Shown one piece after another: positions 17,064-25,714 of a stretch of 64,000 nt of DNA (the first letter of the stretch is position 1; each line of letters opens with the position of its first letter). Both the position numbers and the translations under genes were made by a program. This DNA is from JAWKWA01 sp041397765 (GTDB lineage: Bacteria; Pseudomonadota; Alphaproteobacteria; Rhizobiales; Hyphomicrobiaceae). The notes beneath the pieces were generated by a model. It made no database searches and was not told where the DNA came from. It saw nothing but the letters and a program-made list of their open reading frames with translations. The DNA is taken from positions 1 to 64,000 of the forward strand of contig JAWKWA010000018.1 in NCBI GenBank assembly GCA_041397765.1, written 5' to 3'.

Positions 17064-18277
17064 CGGATCCTGTCCCTTGAACCTGTCGGGCCGACTTCGC
17101 CGTCATCGCCCGGTCCGCCTTCCGCCTGCCATTCCTCGCGCACCACGTCATCGCTCTCGCCCGGCAGCACCGCTTGGCGAAGCCGCGCGAGCTCGGATGC
17201 CGGCAAGAGCCGCGACAGCGCCCACACCGCAGCGCCCCGCACCAGCGCCGAAGGCGAGCCGAGCAATGTTCGTATCGCCGGCACCAGCGCCATGTCGCCC
17301 GAATTGCCCGCCGCGATCAGCACGTTGCGCAGGAAGCGCTGATGCCCGGTCCGCTTGACCGGGGTGCCGGCGAAGCGGGCGCGGAACGCCCCGTCGTCGA
17401 GGGCGAGGAGCTCGGCGAGCGGGGGATCGTCGGCCTCGGCCCGCAAGGTCAGCCGCTGCCCGCCCGCCTGTTTGGCGAACTTGTTCCACGGACAGATGGC
17501 GAGGCAATCGTCGCAGCCGAACACGCGATTGCCGATCGCGGGTCTGAGCTCGCGGGGGATCGGTCCCTTCAGCTCGATCGTCAGATAGGAGATGCAGCGC
17601 CGCGCGTCGAGCCGGTTGGGCGCGGGGAACGCCCCGGTCGGACAGATGTCGAGGCAGCGTCGGCACGAGCCGCAACGATCGCTCTCGGGCGCGTCGGCCG
17701 GCAGCTCGGCGGTCGTGTAGATGACGCCGATCAGGAACCACGAACCGAGCCCGCGCGAGACGAGATTGGTATGCCGGCCCTGCCAGCCGAGCCCGGCCGC
17801 GGCGGCGAGCGGCTTTTCCATGACGGGGGCGGTGTCGACGAACACCTTGACCTCGGCGCCGGACAGCTCGACCAGCCGCCGCGCCACCGCCTTCAGCCCC
17901 GACTTGACGACGTCGTGATAGTCGCGCCGCTTGGCATAGCCCGCGACGACCCCGTGCGAGCGCCGCTTCAGCGCCGCGAACGCGTCGCCCTCCCGCCCGT
18001 GGCTCATCGCCAGCACGATGACGGAGCGGACATCGGGCCAGAGCGCCTTCGGCGAGACCCGCCGCGCCAGCGTGTCGGCCATCCAGTCCATCTCGCCGAG
18101 ATGCCCGCTCGCGATCGCCTCGGCAAGGCGCGCGCCGGCCTGCGGGATGGCATCGGGCGTCGTGACGCGGAGCGTCTCGAAGCCGCTCGCCTTCGCTGCC
18201 AGAACGAGCTCCGCCTTCAGCCGGTCGGGCGCCAGCGGCCCGCCCCGCCTCGACCTCGCCGTGGCATCGATGGCCAT
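17060..18277 (-). CDS. queG: Epoxyqueuosine reductase
   Basis: The 405-residue enzyme performs the last step of queuosine synthesis, reducing epoxyqueuosine in tRNA with cobalamin and two 4Fe-4S clusters. Cluster motifs CGSCRRCLDICPTGAF and CDDCLAICPWNKFA are intact. The active-site Asp segment VDTAPVMEKPLA and the GWQGRHTNLV loop are present. The C-terminal ~70 residues form a HEAT-like repeat (LGSPSALVRGAAVWAL). ATG 18277 is 4 bp after the GST stop; an upstream ATG at 18343 would lie inside the GST gene. It overlaps the SDR start by four bases. Confidence 0.95.
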   Translation of the reverse strand: MAIDATARSRRGGPLAPDRLKAELVLAAKASGFETLRVTTPDAIPQAGARLAEAIASGHLGEMDWMADTLARRVSPKALWPDVRSVIVLAMSHGREGDAFAALKRRSHGVVAGYAKRRDYHDVVKSGLKAVARRLVELSGAEVKVFVDTAPVMEKPLAAAAGLGWQGRHTNLVSRGLGSWFLIGVIYTTAELPADAPESDRCGSCRRCLDICPTGAFPAPNRLDARRCISYLTIELKGPIPRELRPAIGNRVFGCDDCLAICPWNKFAKQAGGQRLTLRAEADDPPLAELLALDDGAFRARFAGTPVKRTGHQRFLRNVLIAAGNSGDMALVPAIRTLLGSPSALVRGAAVWALSRLLPASELARLRQAVLPGESDDVVREEWQAEGGPGDDGEVGPTGSRDRIR

Positions 18278-18281
18278 CGCC

Positions 18282-18983
18282 TCAGAAATCCGGGTCGGAA
18301 TAGTGGATGGGCGGCGTCGGCGCCCCCGGCACACGCTCGGCAAGGATCGCCCTCACCGATGGCCGCGACTTCACCCGCGCGTACCAGCCGCGCGCCGCCC
18401 CAAGGGTCGACCAGTCGATCTCGCCGAGATAGTCCGCGCAGGAGACGTGTGCCGCCGCCGCGAAATCGGCATAGGTCACCTCCTCGCCGGCCAGCCATCG
18501 CCGCTGCGACGCCAGATGGTCGAGATAGCCGAGGTGATATTTGAGATTGGCCCTGACCGCCCGCAGATTGCCGGCATCGGGCGCGGTTCCGCCCGAGCCG
18601 CGCAACCGGCTGATGACCTTCTCCTCGAGGAGCGCGTCGGTCGCCTCCAGATGGAGCTTCCTGTGGAACCAGTCGACGAGCCGGCGCACCTCGGCCCGCT
18701 CCAGCCGGTTGCCCGGCAGCACCGGATTGCGGCCCTCGCCCCCCTCCTGGACGGCCGCGACCTCCTCGGCGAGATATTCCGAGATGGCATAGGCGCCGCA
18801 CAGCACCTCGCCGCCGTCGAGCCGCATGACCGGCAGTTCTCCCGCCGGATTGAGCCTGAGGAACTCCGCCCGCCATTCCCAGGGCCGCTCGTCGAGAAGC
18901 GTGACCTCCCGCCTCAACTCGCCGAGCAGCATGCGGATCGAGCGGGAGAACGGGCAAAGACGGAACTGGGTCAGCGTCGGCAT
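18282..18983 (-). CDS. Glutathione S-transferase family protein
   Basis: The 233-residue two-domain GST-like protein has an N-terminal thioredoxin fold (TLTQFRLCPFSRSIRMLLGE, then NPAGELPVMRLDGG with the cis-Pro, then AISEYLAEE). A helical C-terminal domain contains WLAGEEVTYADFAAAAH. The CPFS motif suggests a Cys-type (omega-like) active site. ATG 18983 gives the conserved first strand. It is the first gene of an operon with queG (4-bp gap) and the SDR. Confidence 0.87.
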   Translation of the reverse strand: MPTLTQFRLCPFSRSIRMLLGELRREVTLLDERPWEWRAEFLRLNPAGELPVMRLDGGEVLCGAYAISEYLAEEVAAVQEGGEGRNPVLPGNRLERAEVRRLVDWFHRKLHLEATDALLEEKVISRLRGSGGTAPDAGNLRAVRANLKYHLGYLDHLASQRRWLAGEEVTYADFAAAAHVSCADYLGEIDWSTLGAARGWYARVKSRPSVRAILAERVPGAPTPPIHYSDPDF

Positions 18984-19138
18984 ATCGGCGTCTCGCCTTG
19001 CGGCCCGTGAGTTGCTGAGTGGGAGACGGAAACGCGGCCGTCTGCCGGGCAGATCAGGACCATGACGGATCGAGCACCGCGCTGGCCCGTTCACATGCGG
19101 TCCGCAGGGCGGGGCGAATCTGGTCCTCGCCCGTCAGC

Positions 19139-20707
19139 CTACCCGATCGCCCGGCTGAGCGCACCGCTGCGAACGAGCGCTCCGGCGATCATGTCGATCT
19201 CGGCGCCGAGCGGCCGGTCATCGCCGATCGGTGGCGACACCTCCCTGACGAGACGGTGGACGCGCCCCAGCACCGGGGAGGGCGTCACGCCCGCAAGGTC
19301 GACCGCCTGGGCCGCGGCCAGAAGCTCGATGGCGGCGAGCCGGGCACCCTTCTCGACGATCTGCCGGAGGGCCTTTGCCGCGATCGGCGCATTGGTCTGG
19401 GCGTCCTCGACGCCATCGGCGTTGAGGCTCGGGAAGACCGGCGCGGGGCATGAGAGGTGGAGCGCCTCGGCGACCAGCGCCTCGGCGATCTTGAGAACGG
19501 GGGCGAAGGCATTGGTGTCGGCGCCCGGCCGCGCGAGAAACAGGGGCAGGTCCGACAGCCGCGGCGTCAGCAGCTTCGTCACACGGGCGTGGACGGCGAC
19601 GAGGGTGGCGGCGATCGACCGCGAGACCGTCTCGAGGCCGAGGGCGAGGAGCGGCGGATAGTAGCCCCCCGACGACAGCACCCGCCCGTCCGCCAGCACC
19701 AGCGGATTGTCGCTCGACCCGTTGAGCTCGGCCTCGACCGGGCCCCGCGCGAAGGCGAGCGCGGCGGCAAGCGAGCCATGGATCTGCACGATGTTGCGGA
19801 TGGAGACCGGATCCTGCAGGCGCCGGGCGGCCCCCGGGGCATGGAGCTGGCTGCCCTCGAGGATCACACCGAGACGGCCTGCCGCCTCGTCCTGACCGGG
19901 TGGCCGGCGGACCGCCAGCACATCCCGATCGAGCGGCGAGAGGTTGGCGCGGAAGGCCTCCATCGACAGCCCGGCCGCGGCAAGCAGGGCATCGGCGAGG
20001 CACGTCGCGTCGGCGAGGGCGAGCCCCGCGATCGCCGCCGTCAGGCTCGAATTGTTGGCGAGCACGAGGCCGTCCTTCGGCCCGAGCGGCGGAGGCGCGA
20101 TGCCGGCCCGGGCCATCATCTCGCGCCCCGGGCCACGGCCACCGTCCACGCTCTCGATCTCGCCCTCCCCGATCAGCGCCAGACCAAGCGTCGCCATCCA
20201 GCACAGATCGGCGGCACCGATCGAGCCCGTCTCGGGAACGACCGGATGGAGCCCCGCTTCGATGCAGCGGGCCAAGTGCTCCGCGATGGCCGGCGAGGCG
20301 CCGGCCACGCCCTTCATGAGCGTGTTGAGGCGGACGATCATCGCCGCGCGGACGCATTCGCCGGGCAGGGGCGTGCCGACGGCATGGGCCCGTCCTCGCA
20401 GCGTGCGATAGGAGAACGCGGCGAGCTGGTCCGCCGACAGGCGCTCCGTGACGCGGGCGCCGAGGCCCGTCGTCAGGCCATAGACCGGCCGGTCCTCTGC
20501 GATCGCCCGCTCGACGGTCGCGCGCGCGGCGACCATCCGTGCGAGCCCGGCAGGCGCCATCGCAACCGCGCCCGGCGTCCGGCTGGCTGCGGCGAGCGTC
20601 TCGGGAGTGAGGCTTTCCCCATCGAGCAGCAGTCGAGCCTCGCCGCCGGCGACGCTCTTGCCCGGGCGACCGGCCGCCGCCTTCGGCCGCTGACCTGCCT
20701 TCGCCAT
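19139..20707 (-). CDS. Histidine ammonia-lyase (aromatic amino acid lyase) homologue lacking the MIO triad
   Basis: The 522-residue protein is a clear HAL/PAL-superfamily member: VYGLTTGLGARV (active-site Tyr loop), NNSSLTAAIAGLA, RLQDPVSIRN and NGSSDNPLV. In active enzymes the segment GS-x-GASGDL supplies Ala-Ser-Gly, which cyclises to the MIO electrophile. Here it reads GSIGAADLCWMA, one residue shorter and with no Ser, so MIO cannot form in the usual way. The frame is continuous across the site, so a sequencing error is not an obvious cause. There is an added basic N-terminal tail of ~22 residues. No hut genes are nearby. Function unknown; it may be a non-lyase or use different chemistry. 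Confidence 0.85.
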   Translation of the reverse strand: MAKAGQRPKAAAGRPGKSVAGGEARLLLDGESLTPETLAAASRTPGAVAMAPAGLARMVAARATVERAIAEDRPVYGLTTGLGARVTERLSADQLAAFSYRTLRGRAHAVGTPLPGECVRAAMIVRLNTLMKGVAGASPAIAEHLARCIEAGLHPVVPETGSIGAADLCWMATLGLALIGEGEIESVDGGRGPGREMMARAGIAPPPLGPKDGLVLANNSSLTAAIAGLALADATCLADALLAAAGLSMEAFRANLSPLDRDVLAVRRPPGQDEAAGRLGVILEGSQLHAPGAARRLQDPVSIRNIVQIHGSLAAALAFARGPVEAELNGSSDNPLVLADGRVLSSGGYYPPLLALGLETVSRSIAATLVAVHARVTKLLTPRLSDLPLFLARPGADTNAFAPVLKIAEALVAEALHLSCPAPVFPSLNADGVEDAQTNAPIAAKALRQIVEKGARLAAIELLAAAQAVDLAGVTPSPVLGRVHRLVREVSPPIGDDRPLGAEIDMIAGALVRSGALSRAIG

Positions 20708-20750
20708 CTCTTGCCTCCCTTTTCCGGTGCCGGGCCTGCGCTGAAATGCA

Positions 20751-20778
20751 GGACGGCGGGAGCATGCCCCCGCCGTCC
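20751..20778 (-). terminator. Stem-loop downstream of fhs
   Basis: GGACGGCGGG (20751-20760) pairs perfectly with CCCGCCGTCC (20769-20778) over an 8-nt loop, about 65 bp after the fhs stop. On the fhs strand the stem is followed by TGCATTT. It probably ends the fhs transcript just before the lyase-homologue gene. Confidence 0.6.
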
Positions 20779-20841
20779 GCCATCCTCAATCCTGAATGCC
20801 AGGCCGCCACCTATCGGGCAGCGGGCTCGCCCGATCGCGGC

Positions 20842-22515
20842 TCAGAACAGCCCCTCGATCTCGCCGTCCGCATTGAAGCGGATGATCTCGGTCGAAGGCA
20901 CCTTGGGCAGGCCCGGCATGGTCATGATGTCGCCGGCGATCGCCACCACGAAGCCTGCCCCCGCCGACAGCCTCACCTCGCGGATGTTGACCGTGTGGCC
21001 GGTCGGCGCGCCGCGCGAATCCGGATTGGTCGAGAACGAGTACTGCGTCTTGGCCATGCAGATGGGCAGGTTGCCGAAGCCCGCCTGCTCCCAGGCCTCG
21101 AGCTGCTTCTTGACGCTGGAGTCCATCGTCACCGCCTCGGCGCGATAGATCCGCTTGGCGATCGTCTCGATCTTGGACGCGAGCGGCTGCTCGAGCTCGT
21201 AGAGCGGCTTGAAGTTGGAGGGCGTCGTCTCGATGATCCGCACGACCTTCTTGGCCAGCTCCTCGGTGCCCTCCGAGCCCTTCGCCCAGTGCTCGCACAC
21301 CACCGCCTCGGCGCCCTGGATCGAGCAGAACTCCTTGATCGCCGCATGCTCGGCGTCGGTGTCGGAGATGAAGCGGTTGACCGCGACCACCACCGGCACG
21401 CCGAAGCCCTTCACGTTCTCGATGTGGCGGCCGAGATTGGCGAGGCCCTTGCGCAGCGCCTCGACATTCTCCGCGCCGAGCTGGTCCTTGGCGACGCCGC
21501 CATGCATCTTGAGGGCGCGCACGGTCGCGACGATGACAGCCGCGTCGGGCTTGAGGCCCGCCGCCCGGCACTTGATGTCGAAGAACTTCTCGGCACCGAG
21601 ATCGGCGCCGAAGCCGGCCTCGGTCACGACATAGTCGGCGAGCTTCAGCGCCGTCTTGGTCGCCACCACCGAGTTGCAGCCATGGGCGATGTTGGCGAAC
21701 GGGCCGCCATGGATGAAAGCCGGATTGTTCTCGAGCGTCTGCACGAGATTTGGTAGCACCGCCTGCTGCAGCAGCACCGCCATGGCGCCGTCGCCCTTCA
21801 GCTCCCTGGCGCGAACGGCGGTCTTGTCGCGGCGGTAGCCGACGATGATGTTGCCGATGCGCCGCTCCAGATCGGCGAGATCGTTGGAGAGGCAGAGGAT
21901 CGCCATGACCTCGGAGGCGACCGTGATGTCGAAGCCGGTCTCGCGCGGGGCGCCGTTGGCGCCGCCACCGAGATTGACGACGATATGGCGGAGCGCCCGG
22001 TCGTTCATGTCGAGCACGCGACGCCAGGAGATCTTGCGCGGATCGAGGCCAAGCGCATTGCCGTAGAACATGTGGTTGTCGATCAGCGCGGCGAGCAGGT
22101 TGTGCGCCGAGGTGATCGCATGGAAGTCGCCGGTGAAGTGGAGGTTGATGTCCTCCATCGGCACGACCTGGGCATAGCCGCCGCCGGCGGCGCCGCCCTT
22201 GACGCCGAAGCAGGGCCCGAGCGAGGGCTCGCGCAGGCAGATCGCCGCCTTCTTGCCGATGCGGTTGAGGCCGTCGCCGAGGCCGACCGTGGTCGTCGTC
22301 TTGCCCTCGCCCGCCGGCGTCGGGCTGATGGCGGTGACGAGGATCAGCTTGCCGTCCGGCCGCGAGGCGAGCGACTTGATGAAATCGGCCGAAATCTTCG
22401 CCTTGTCGTGCCCATAGGGCTCCAGATGCTCCGCGCCGATCCCGAGCTTTGCGCCGATCTCCTGGATCGGTTTCTTCTTGGCTGCACGGGCGATCTCGAT
22501 ATCGCTTTTCACCAT
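20842..22515 (-). CDS. fhs: Formate-tetrahydrofolate ligase
   Basis: The 557-residue protein is the usual Fhs length. The P-loop is TPAGEGKTTTTVGLGDGL. LREPSLGPCFGVKGGAAGGG and the long central ATP/folate-binding region are intact, ending in TMPGLPKVPSTEIIRF. It links formate, ATP and THF to form 10-formyl-THF in the cytoplasm. ATG 22515 gives the family start MVKSDIEIARAA. It is transcribed divergently from a GlxA-type regulator, with a direct-repeat operator between them. This placement suggests C1 units from methylated-amine breakdown control its expression. Confidence 0.96.
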   Translation of the reverse strand: MVKSDIEIARAAKKKPIQEIGAKLGIGAEHLEPYGHDKAKISADFIKSLASRPDGKLILVTAISPTPAGEGKTTTTVGLGDGLNRIGKKAAICLREPSLGPCFGVKGGAAGGGYAQVVPMEDINLHFTGDFHAITSAHNLLAALIDNHMFYGNALGLDPRKISWRRVLDMNDRALRHIVVNLGGGANGAPRETGFDITVASEVMAILCLSNDLADLERRIGNIIVGYRRDKTAVRARELKGDGAMAVLLQQAVLPNLVQTLENNPAFIHGGPFANIAHGCNSVVATKTALKLADYVVTEAGFGADLGAEKFFDIKCRAAGLKPDAAVIVATVRALKMHGGVAKDQLGAENVEALRKGLANLGRHIENVKGFGVPVVVAVNRFISDTDAEHAAIKEFCSIQGAEAVVCEHWAKGSEGTEELAKKVVRIIETTPSNFKPLYELEQPLASKIETIAKRIYRAEAVTMDSSVKKQLEAWEQAGFGNLPICMAKTQYSFSTNPDSRGAPTGHTVNIREVRLSAGAGFVVAIAGDIMTMPGLPKVPSTEIIRFNADGEIEGLF

Positions 22516-22632
22516 GGTACGTTTCCTCGGGCTTTCGTTCGGGAAAGTGGAATTTCGGGCGAGCCGGATTGGCCGCTGCGGCCGACCCCTCCGCAGCCGC
22601 TGGAAATAGACCCATGGGGTCGGGGAACCCCC

Positions 22633-22667
22633 GGCCGGACACGACACGATCTGGCCGGAAAACGACA
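22633..22667 (-). promoter_or_regulatory. Direct-repeat operator between fhs and the GlxA-family regulator
   Basis: On the minus strand TGTCGTTTTCCGGCC (from 22667) and TGTCGTGTCCGGCC (from 22646) form two near-identical direct repeats. Their starts are 21 bp apart, two helical turns. AraC-type regulators bind such paired half-sites; P. aeruginosa ArgR of the same GlxA class recognises TGTCGC-type half-sites. The first repeat's 14 bases recur exactly at 2897-2910, between the corrinoid and mttB-family genes. Binding by the adjacent regulator is inference. Confidence 0.6.
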
Positions 22668-22870
22668 GATTGGCCGGGGGCGGCACCAAGCATCGGCCCT
22701 TCTCGGCACGGTTTCTCTATGTTATGGATGATATTGTCGCTCCGGGAACGGGGTGTGGCGGAATCGGACAAGCCGGTGCCCGTCATGCCACGGGGAGCGC
22801 GACGAAGCGTTTTCCAAGGCATGTTCTGCCTTTGTCCGGGCGCGGTCCGGCAGGGCGCGTGGGCGGTCTG

Positions 22871-23881
22871 ATGCAGCAGAAGCACGTGCCGTTGGCGCAG
22901 CACATCTATTTCCTGCTGACGCCCAAATTCTCCATGATCGCCTTCACCATGGCGATCGAGCCGATCCGTATCGCCAATCGCATGCTCGGTCAGCCCTATT
23001 TCCGCTGGGAGCTGGTCTCCACGGACGGCAGGCCGGTCAAGGCGAGCAACGGCGTCGCGGTCAATGTCGACAGCTCGATCGCATCGGTGCAGCGCGAATG
23101 CCTCGGGCCGACGCGCACCCGCATGGTGGTGGTCTGCGCGGGCATGGATGTCGAGGAATTCGGCGATCCGGCCGTCTTCGCCTGGCTCCGGCGCATGTAT
23201 GCGCAGGGCGCGAGCCTGGCCGGCGTGTGCACCGGGGCCTGGGTGCTCGGCGCCGCCGGCCTCCTCTCCGAGCGGCGCTGCGCCATCCATTGGGAGAACC
23301 TGCCGGGCTTTGCCGAGCGTTTTCCCGATGCCGATGTCCGCTCGGTGCTGTTCGAGGCCGACCACAACATCTACACCTGCGCCGGCGGCACCGCCTCGCT
23401 CGACATGATGCTGCACCTGATCTCGGTCAGCCTCGGCGAGGATGTGGTGAACAAGGTCTGCGAGCAGTGCCTGATCGACCGGATCCGCCGGCCCGACGAC
23501 CGCCAGCGCCTGCCGATCGGCGCCCGCGTCGGCGTGCAGAACCCTCGCCTGCTCGAGATCATCGAGCTGATGGAGGCCAATATCGCCGAGCCCCTGTCGC
23601 TCGCCGAGTTGTCGGATCTCACCGGCATCTCGCGCCGTCATGTCGAGCGGCTGTTCCGCCAGCATATGGGCCGCAGCCCGGCGCGCTATTATCTCGACGT
23701 GCGGCTGGAGCGCGCCCGGCGCCTCCTGCGCCATTCCAATTTGCCGATCGTCGAGGTGGCCATCGCCGCCGGCTTCGTCTCCGCCTCGCACTTCTCCAAG
23801 CGCTACCGCGAGCGCTACAAGGTCTCGCCCCAGGCCGACCGGCGCGAGTTCGACCCCTCGGCCCCCGCAACCGTCGACTAG
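22871..23881 (+). CDS. GlxA-family transcriptional regulator (DJ-1/PfpI plus AraC HTH), GbdR/SouR-like
   Basis: The 336-residue protein has an N-terminal DJ-1/PfpI-like ligand domain (FLLTPKFSMIAFTMAIEPIR; ASLAGVCTGAWVLGAAGLL) and a C-terminal AraC double helix-turn-helix from about residue 235. The HTH reads LSLAELSDLTGISRRHVERLF and VAIAAGFVSASHFSKRYRERY. This architecture is shared by GbdR, SouR, CdhR and ArgR, which sense glycine betaine/dimethylglycine, sarcosine, carnitine and arginine. Given the sarcosine, choline and methyltransferase genes in the window, a methylated-glycine ligand is likely but unproven. ATG 22871 (MQQKHVPLAQHIYF) was chosen as the start of the conserved domain. Confidence 0.88.
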   Translation: MQQKHVPLAQHIYFLLTPKFSMIAFTMAIEPIRIANRMLGQPYFRWELVSTDGRPVKASNGVAVNVDSSIASVQRECLGPTRTRMVVVCAGMDVEEFGDPAVFAWLRRMYAQGASLAGVCTGAWVLGAAGLLSERRCAIHWENLPGFAERFPDADVRSVLFEADHNIYTCAGGTASLDMMLHLISVSLGEDVVNKVCEQCLIDRIRRPDDRQRLPIGARVGVQNPRLLEIIELMEANIAEPLSLAELSDLTGISRRHVERLFRQHMGRSPARYYLDVRLERARRLLRHSNLPIVEVAIAAGFVSASHFSKRYRERYKVSPQADRREFDPSAPATVD

Positions 23882-24009
23882 CCGGCTGCCGGCCCCGTCC
23901 GCCCGTTGCGCGGCCGTCCGATGGCCCGTGCCCGCCGCATTCGCGAAAATGCCGTCCGTCCAACCATTTGCCTTGCGCCGATTGTCGGCCCGCGCGCGGG
24001 CGGCGCGAG

Positions 24010-24025
24010 CTTACGAAAGCGTAAG
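24010..24025. promoter_or_regulatory. Perfect inverted repeat upstream of the PepSY gene (candidate response-regulator site)
   Basis: CTTACG-AAAG-CGTAAG is a perfect 6-bp inverted repeat with a 4-nt spacer, about 110 bp before ATG 24135. The adjacent PepSY-regulator-kinase cluster makes it a plausible binding site for the OmpR-type regulator encoded at 25037. That assignment is inference from position and symmetry. Confidence 0.4.
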
Positions 24026-24134
24026 ATCACGGCAAAGTGACCACCAGCTTTCTCCGCCATCTTCCTCTCGTGCCGGACGGGCCCCCGACCCGCCGGCCGC
24101 ACTTGAGAGAAGTCGAGAGAGGACTGGAAAAAAC

Positions 24135-24809
24135 ATGAAGATGATCAAGAGCATCGCCGCCCTCGTCGCCGTCCCGGCCTGCGCCGCGATCGCCAGCGTC
24201 GCCCTCGCCAGCGATCCGGTCGACGGCGCCCATGTCGCCTATTTCCACAAGGCCCGCGTCTCGCTACGCGAGGCGGTGGCGACAGCCGAGGCCTCGGCCC
24301 ACGGCCGGGCCTATGACGCGGCCGGCCATACGACCGACGGTGCGCACGCCTTCGACGTCGCCGTCGTGGTCGGCGAGAACGTCGTCTCGGTCAAGATCGA
24401 CCCGGCGAGCGGCAAGGTGCTCGGCACGGCCGACGAGGGTCCGCTCGCCGCCGTGATGGATGCCGATGGCGACGAGCCGCTCGACATCTCCAAGCTCACC
24501 ATGCCCCTCGAGAAGGCGATCGCCGCCGCCGAGGCGGGTGGCGGCGGACGCGCCATCGACGCCGAGTACAAGACCGATAGCGAAGGCGCCGATGCGGTGA
24601 TCGAGATCACGCTCGCCCTCGCCGGTGGCAAGACCCGCATGATGAAGGTCGATCCGGCAAGCGGCGCCATCACCCGGGTATCCGACGCGGGCACCGCCGA
24701 GCCGGCCGGCACCATGGAAGTCAAGGTGGCCGACGACGACAGCGGCAAGGATGGCCAGGAATCGGGCGAGGGCAACGGCGACGAGGACATGGACGGCGAC
24801 GGCGACTGA
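24135..24809 (+). CDS. Periplasmic protein with two PepSY-like domains
   Basis: The 224-residue exported protein has a signal peptide (MKMIKSIAALVAVPACAAIA, cleavage near ALAS). Two tandem PepSY-like modules follow, each with an amphipathic helix (SLREAVATAEASAHGRAYDA; PLEKAIAAAEAGGGGRAIDA), then strands ending in VKIDPASGKVL and MKVDPASGAITRV. The C-terminus is a highly acidic Asp/Gly/Glu tail that may bind cations. PepSY proteins often act as periplasmic inhibitors or sensors. It lies upstream of a two-component system in the same direction with a hairpin between, so it is probably a target or an accessory sensor. ATG 24141 is an alternative start. Confidence 0.82.
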   Translation: MKMIKSIAALVAVPACAAIASVALASDPVDGAHVAYFHKARVSLREAVATAEASAHGRAYDAAGHTTDGAHAFDVAVVVGENVVSVKIDPASGKVLGTADEGPLAAVMDADGDEPLDISKLTMPLEKAIAAAEAGGGGRAIDAEYKTDSEGADAVIEITLALAGGKTRMMKVDPASGAITRVSDAGTAEPAGTMEVKVADDDSGKDGQESGEGNGDEDMDGDGD

Positions 24810-24824
24810 GTGGTGAGACCGCGC

Positions 24825-24845
24825 GGGACCGGCATCGCCGGTCCC
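24825..24845 (+). terminator. Stem-loop between the PepSY gene and the response regulator
   Basis: GGGACCGGC (24825-24833) and GCCGGTCCC (24837-24845) form a perfect 9-bp stem on a 3-nt loop. There is no T-run after it. It may partially terminate or stabilise the PepSY message before the two-component genes. Confidence 0.45.
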
Positions 24846-25036
24846 GTCCCTCGGGGGCAGCCTTGTCTCGCATGCGTGCGGGCGAGGGCCTGCCCCCCGG
24901 CCTGTCCGCCCGACAGGCGCGCCGGCTATTGCGGAGGATCGCGATGAACGGGCATGCTGGAGACTGCCAGTGCGGTGGCCGGGCGGGATCGGCGGCCCTG
25001 GCGGGTGAAGGCTGGCAGCAGGGGCACGAGCCGGAC

Positions 25037-25714
25037 ATGCGCATCCTGGTCATCGAGGACGACCGCGAGACGGCCGACTACATCCAGCGCGGCCTGAAGG
25101 CCGAGGGCCACGCCGTCGACTGCATCGCCGAGGGCCGCGACGGCCTCCTGATGGCGACCACCGAGGCTTACGACCTCATCATCCTCGACCGCATGCTGCC
25201 CGGCCTCGACGGGCTGAAGATCATCAAGACCTTGCGCGGCAGCGGCAACGAGACGCCGGTCCTCTTCCTCACCTCGCTCGGCGGGGTCGACGATCGCGTC
25301 GCCGGCCTCGAGAGCGGCGGCGACGACTATGTGGTGAAGCCCTTCGCCTTCTCCGAGCTGCTCGCCCGCGTCAACGCCCTGTTGCGCCGGCCGCCGATGA
25401 AGGGCGAGGAGCCGGTTTTGCGCGTCGGCGATCTCGAGCTCGACCTCCTGCAGCGCACCGCCACCCGTGCCGGCCAGCGCATCGACCTGCAGCCGCGCGA
25501 GTTCCGCCTGCTCGAGGTGCTGATGCGCAACAAGGGGCGCGTGCTGACCCGCAACATGCTGCTCGAGCGGGTCTGGGACTTTCATTTCGATCCCAAGACC
25601 AGCGTCGTCGAGACCCATATCTCGCGGCTGCGCGCCAAGGTCGACAAGCCGTTCGAGCGCGAGCTGATCCGCACCGTTCGCGGCACCGGCTACTCGATCT
25701 CCGATGCGTGCTGA
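25037..25714 (+). CDS. OmpR/PhoB-family response regulator
   Basis: The 225-residue regulator has receiver-domain acidic pocket IEDDRE, phosphoacceptor Asp in LIILDRMLPGLDG, switch Thr in LFLTSLGG and Lys in DDYVVKPFAF. A winged-helix DNA-binding domain follows (LQPREFRLLEVLMRNKGRVL; SVVETHISRLRAKVDKP; RTVRGTGYSI). It resembles regulators paired with heavy-metal or envelope-stress kinases. ATG 25037 opens the conserved MRILVIEDD; the upstream extension is not conserved. Its 3' end overlaps the kinase start by 11 bp. Confidence 0.95.
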   Translation: MRILVIEDDRETADYIQRGLKAEGHAVDCIAEGRDGLLMATTEAYDLIILDRMLPGLDGLKIIKTLRGSGNETPVLFLTSLGGVDDRVAGLESGGDDYVVKPFAFSELLARVNALLRRPPMKGEEPVLRVGDLELDLLQRTATRAGQRIDLQPREFRLLEVLMRNKGRVLTRNMLLERVWDFHFDPKTSVVETHISRLRAKVDKPFERELIRTVRGTGYSISDAC

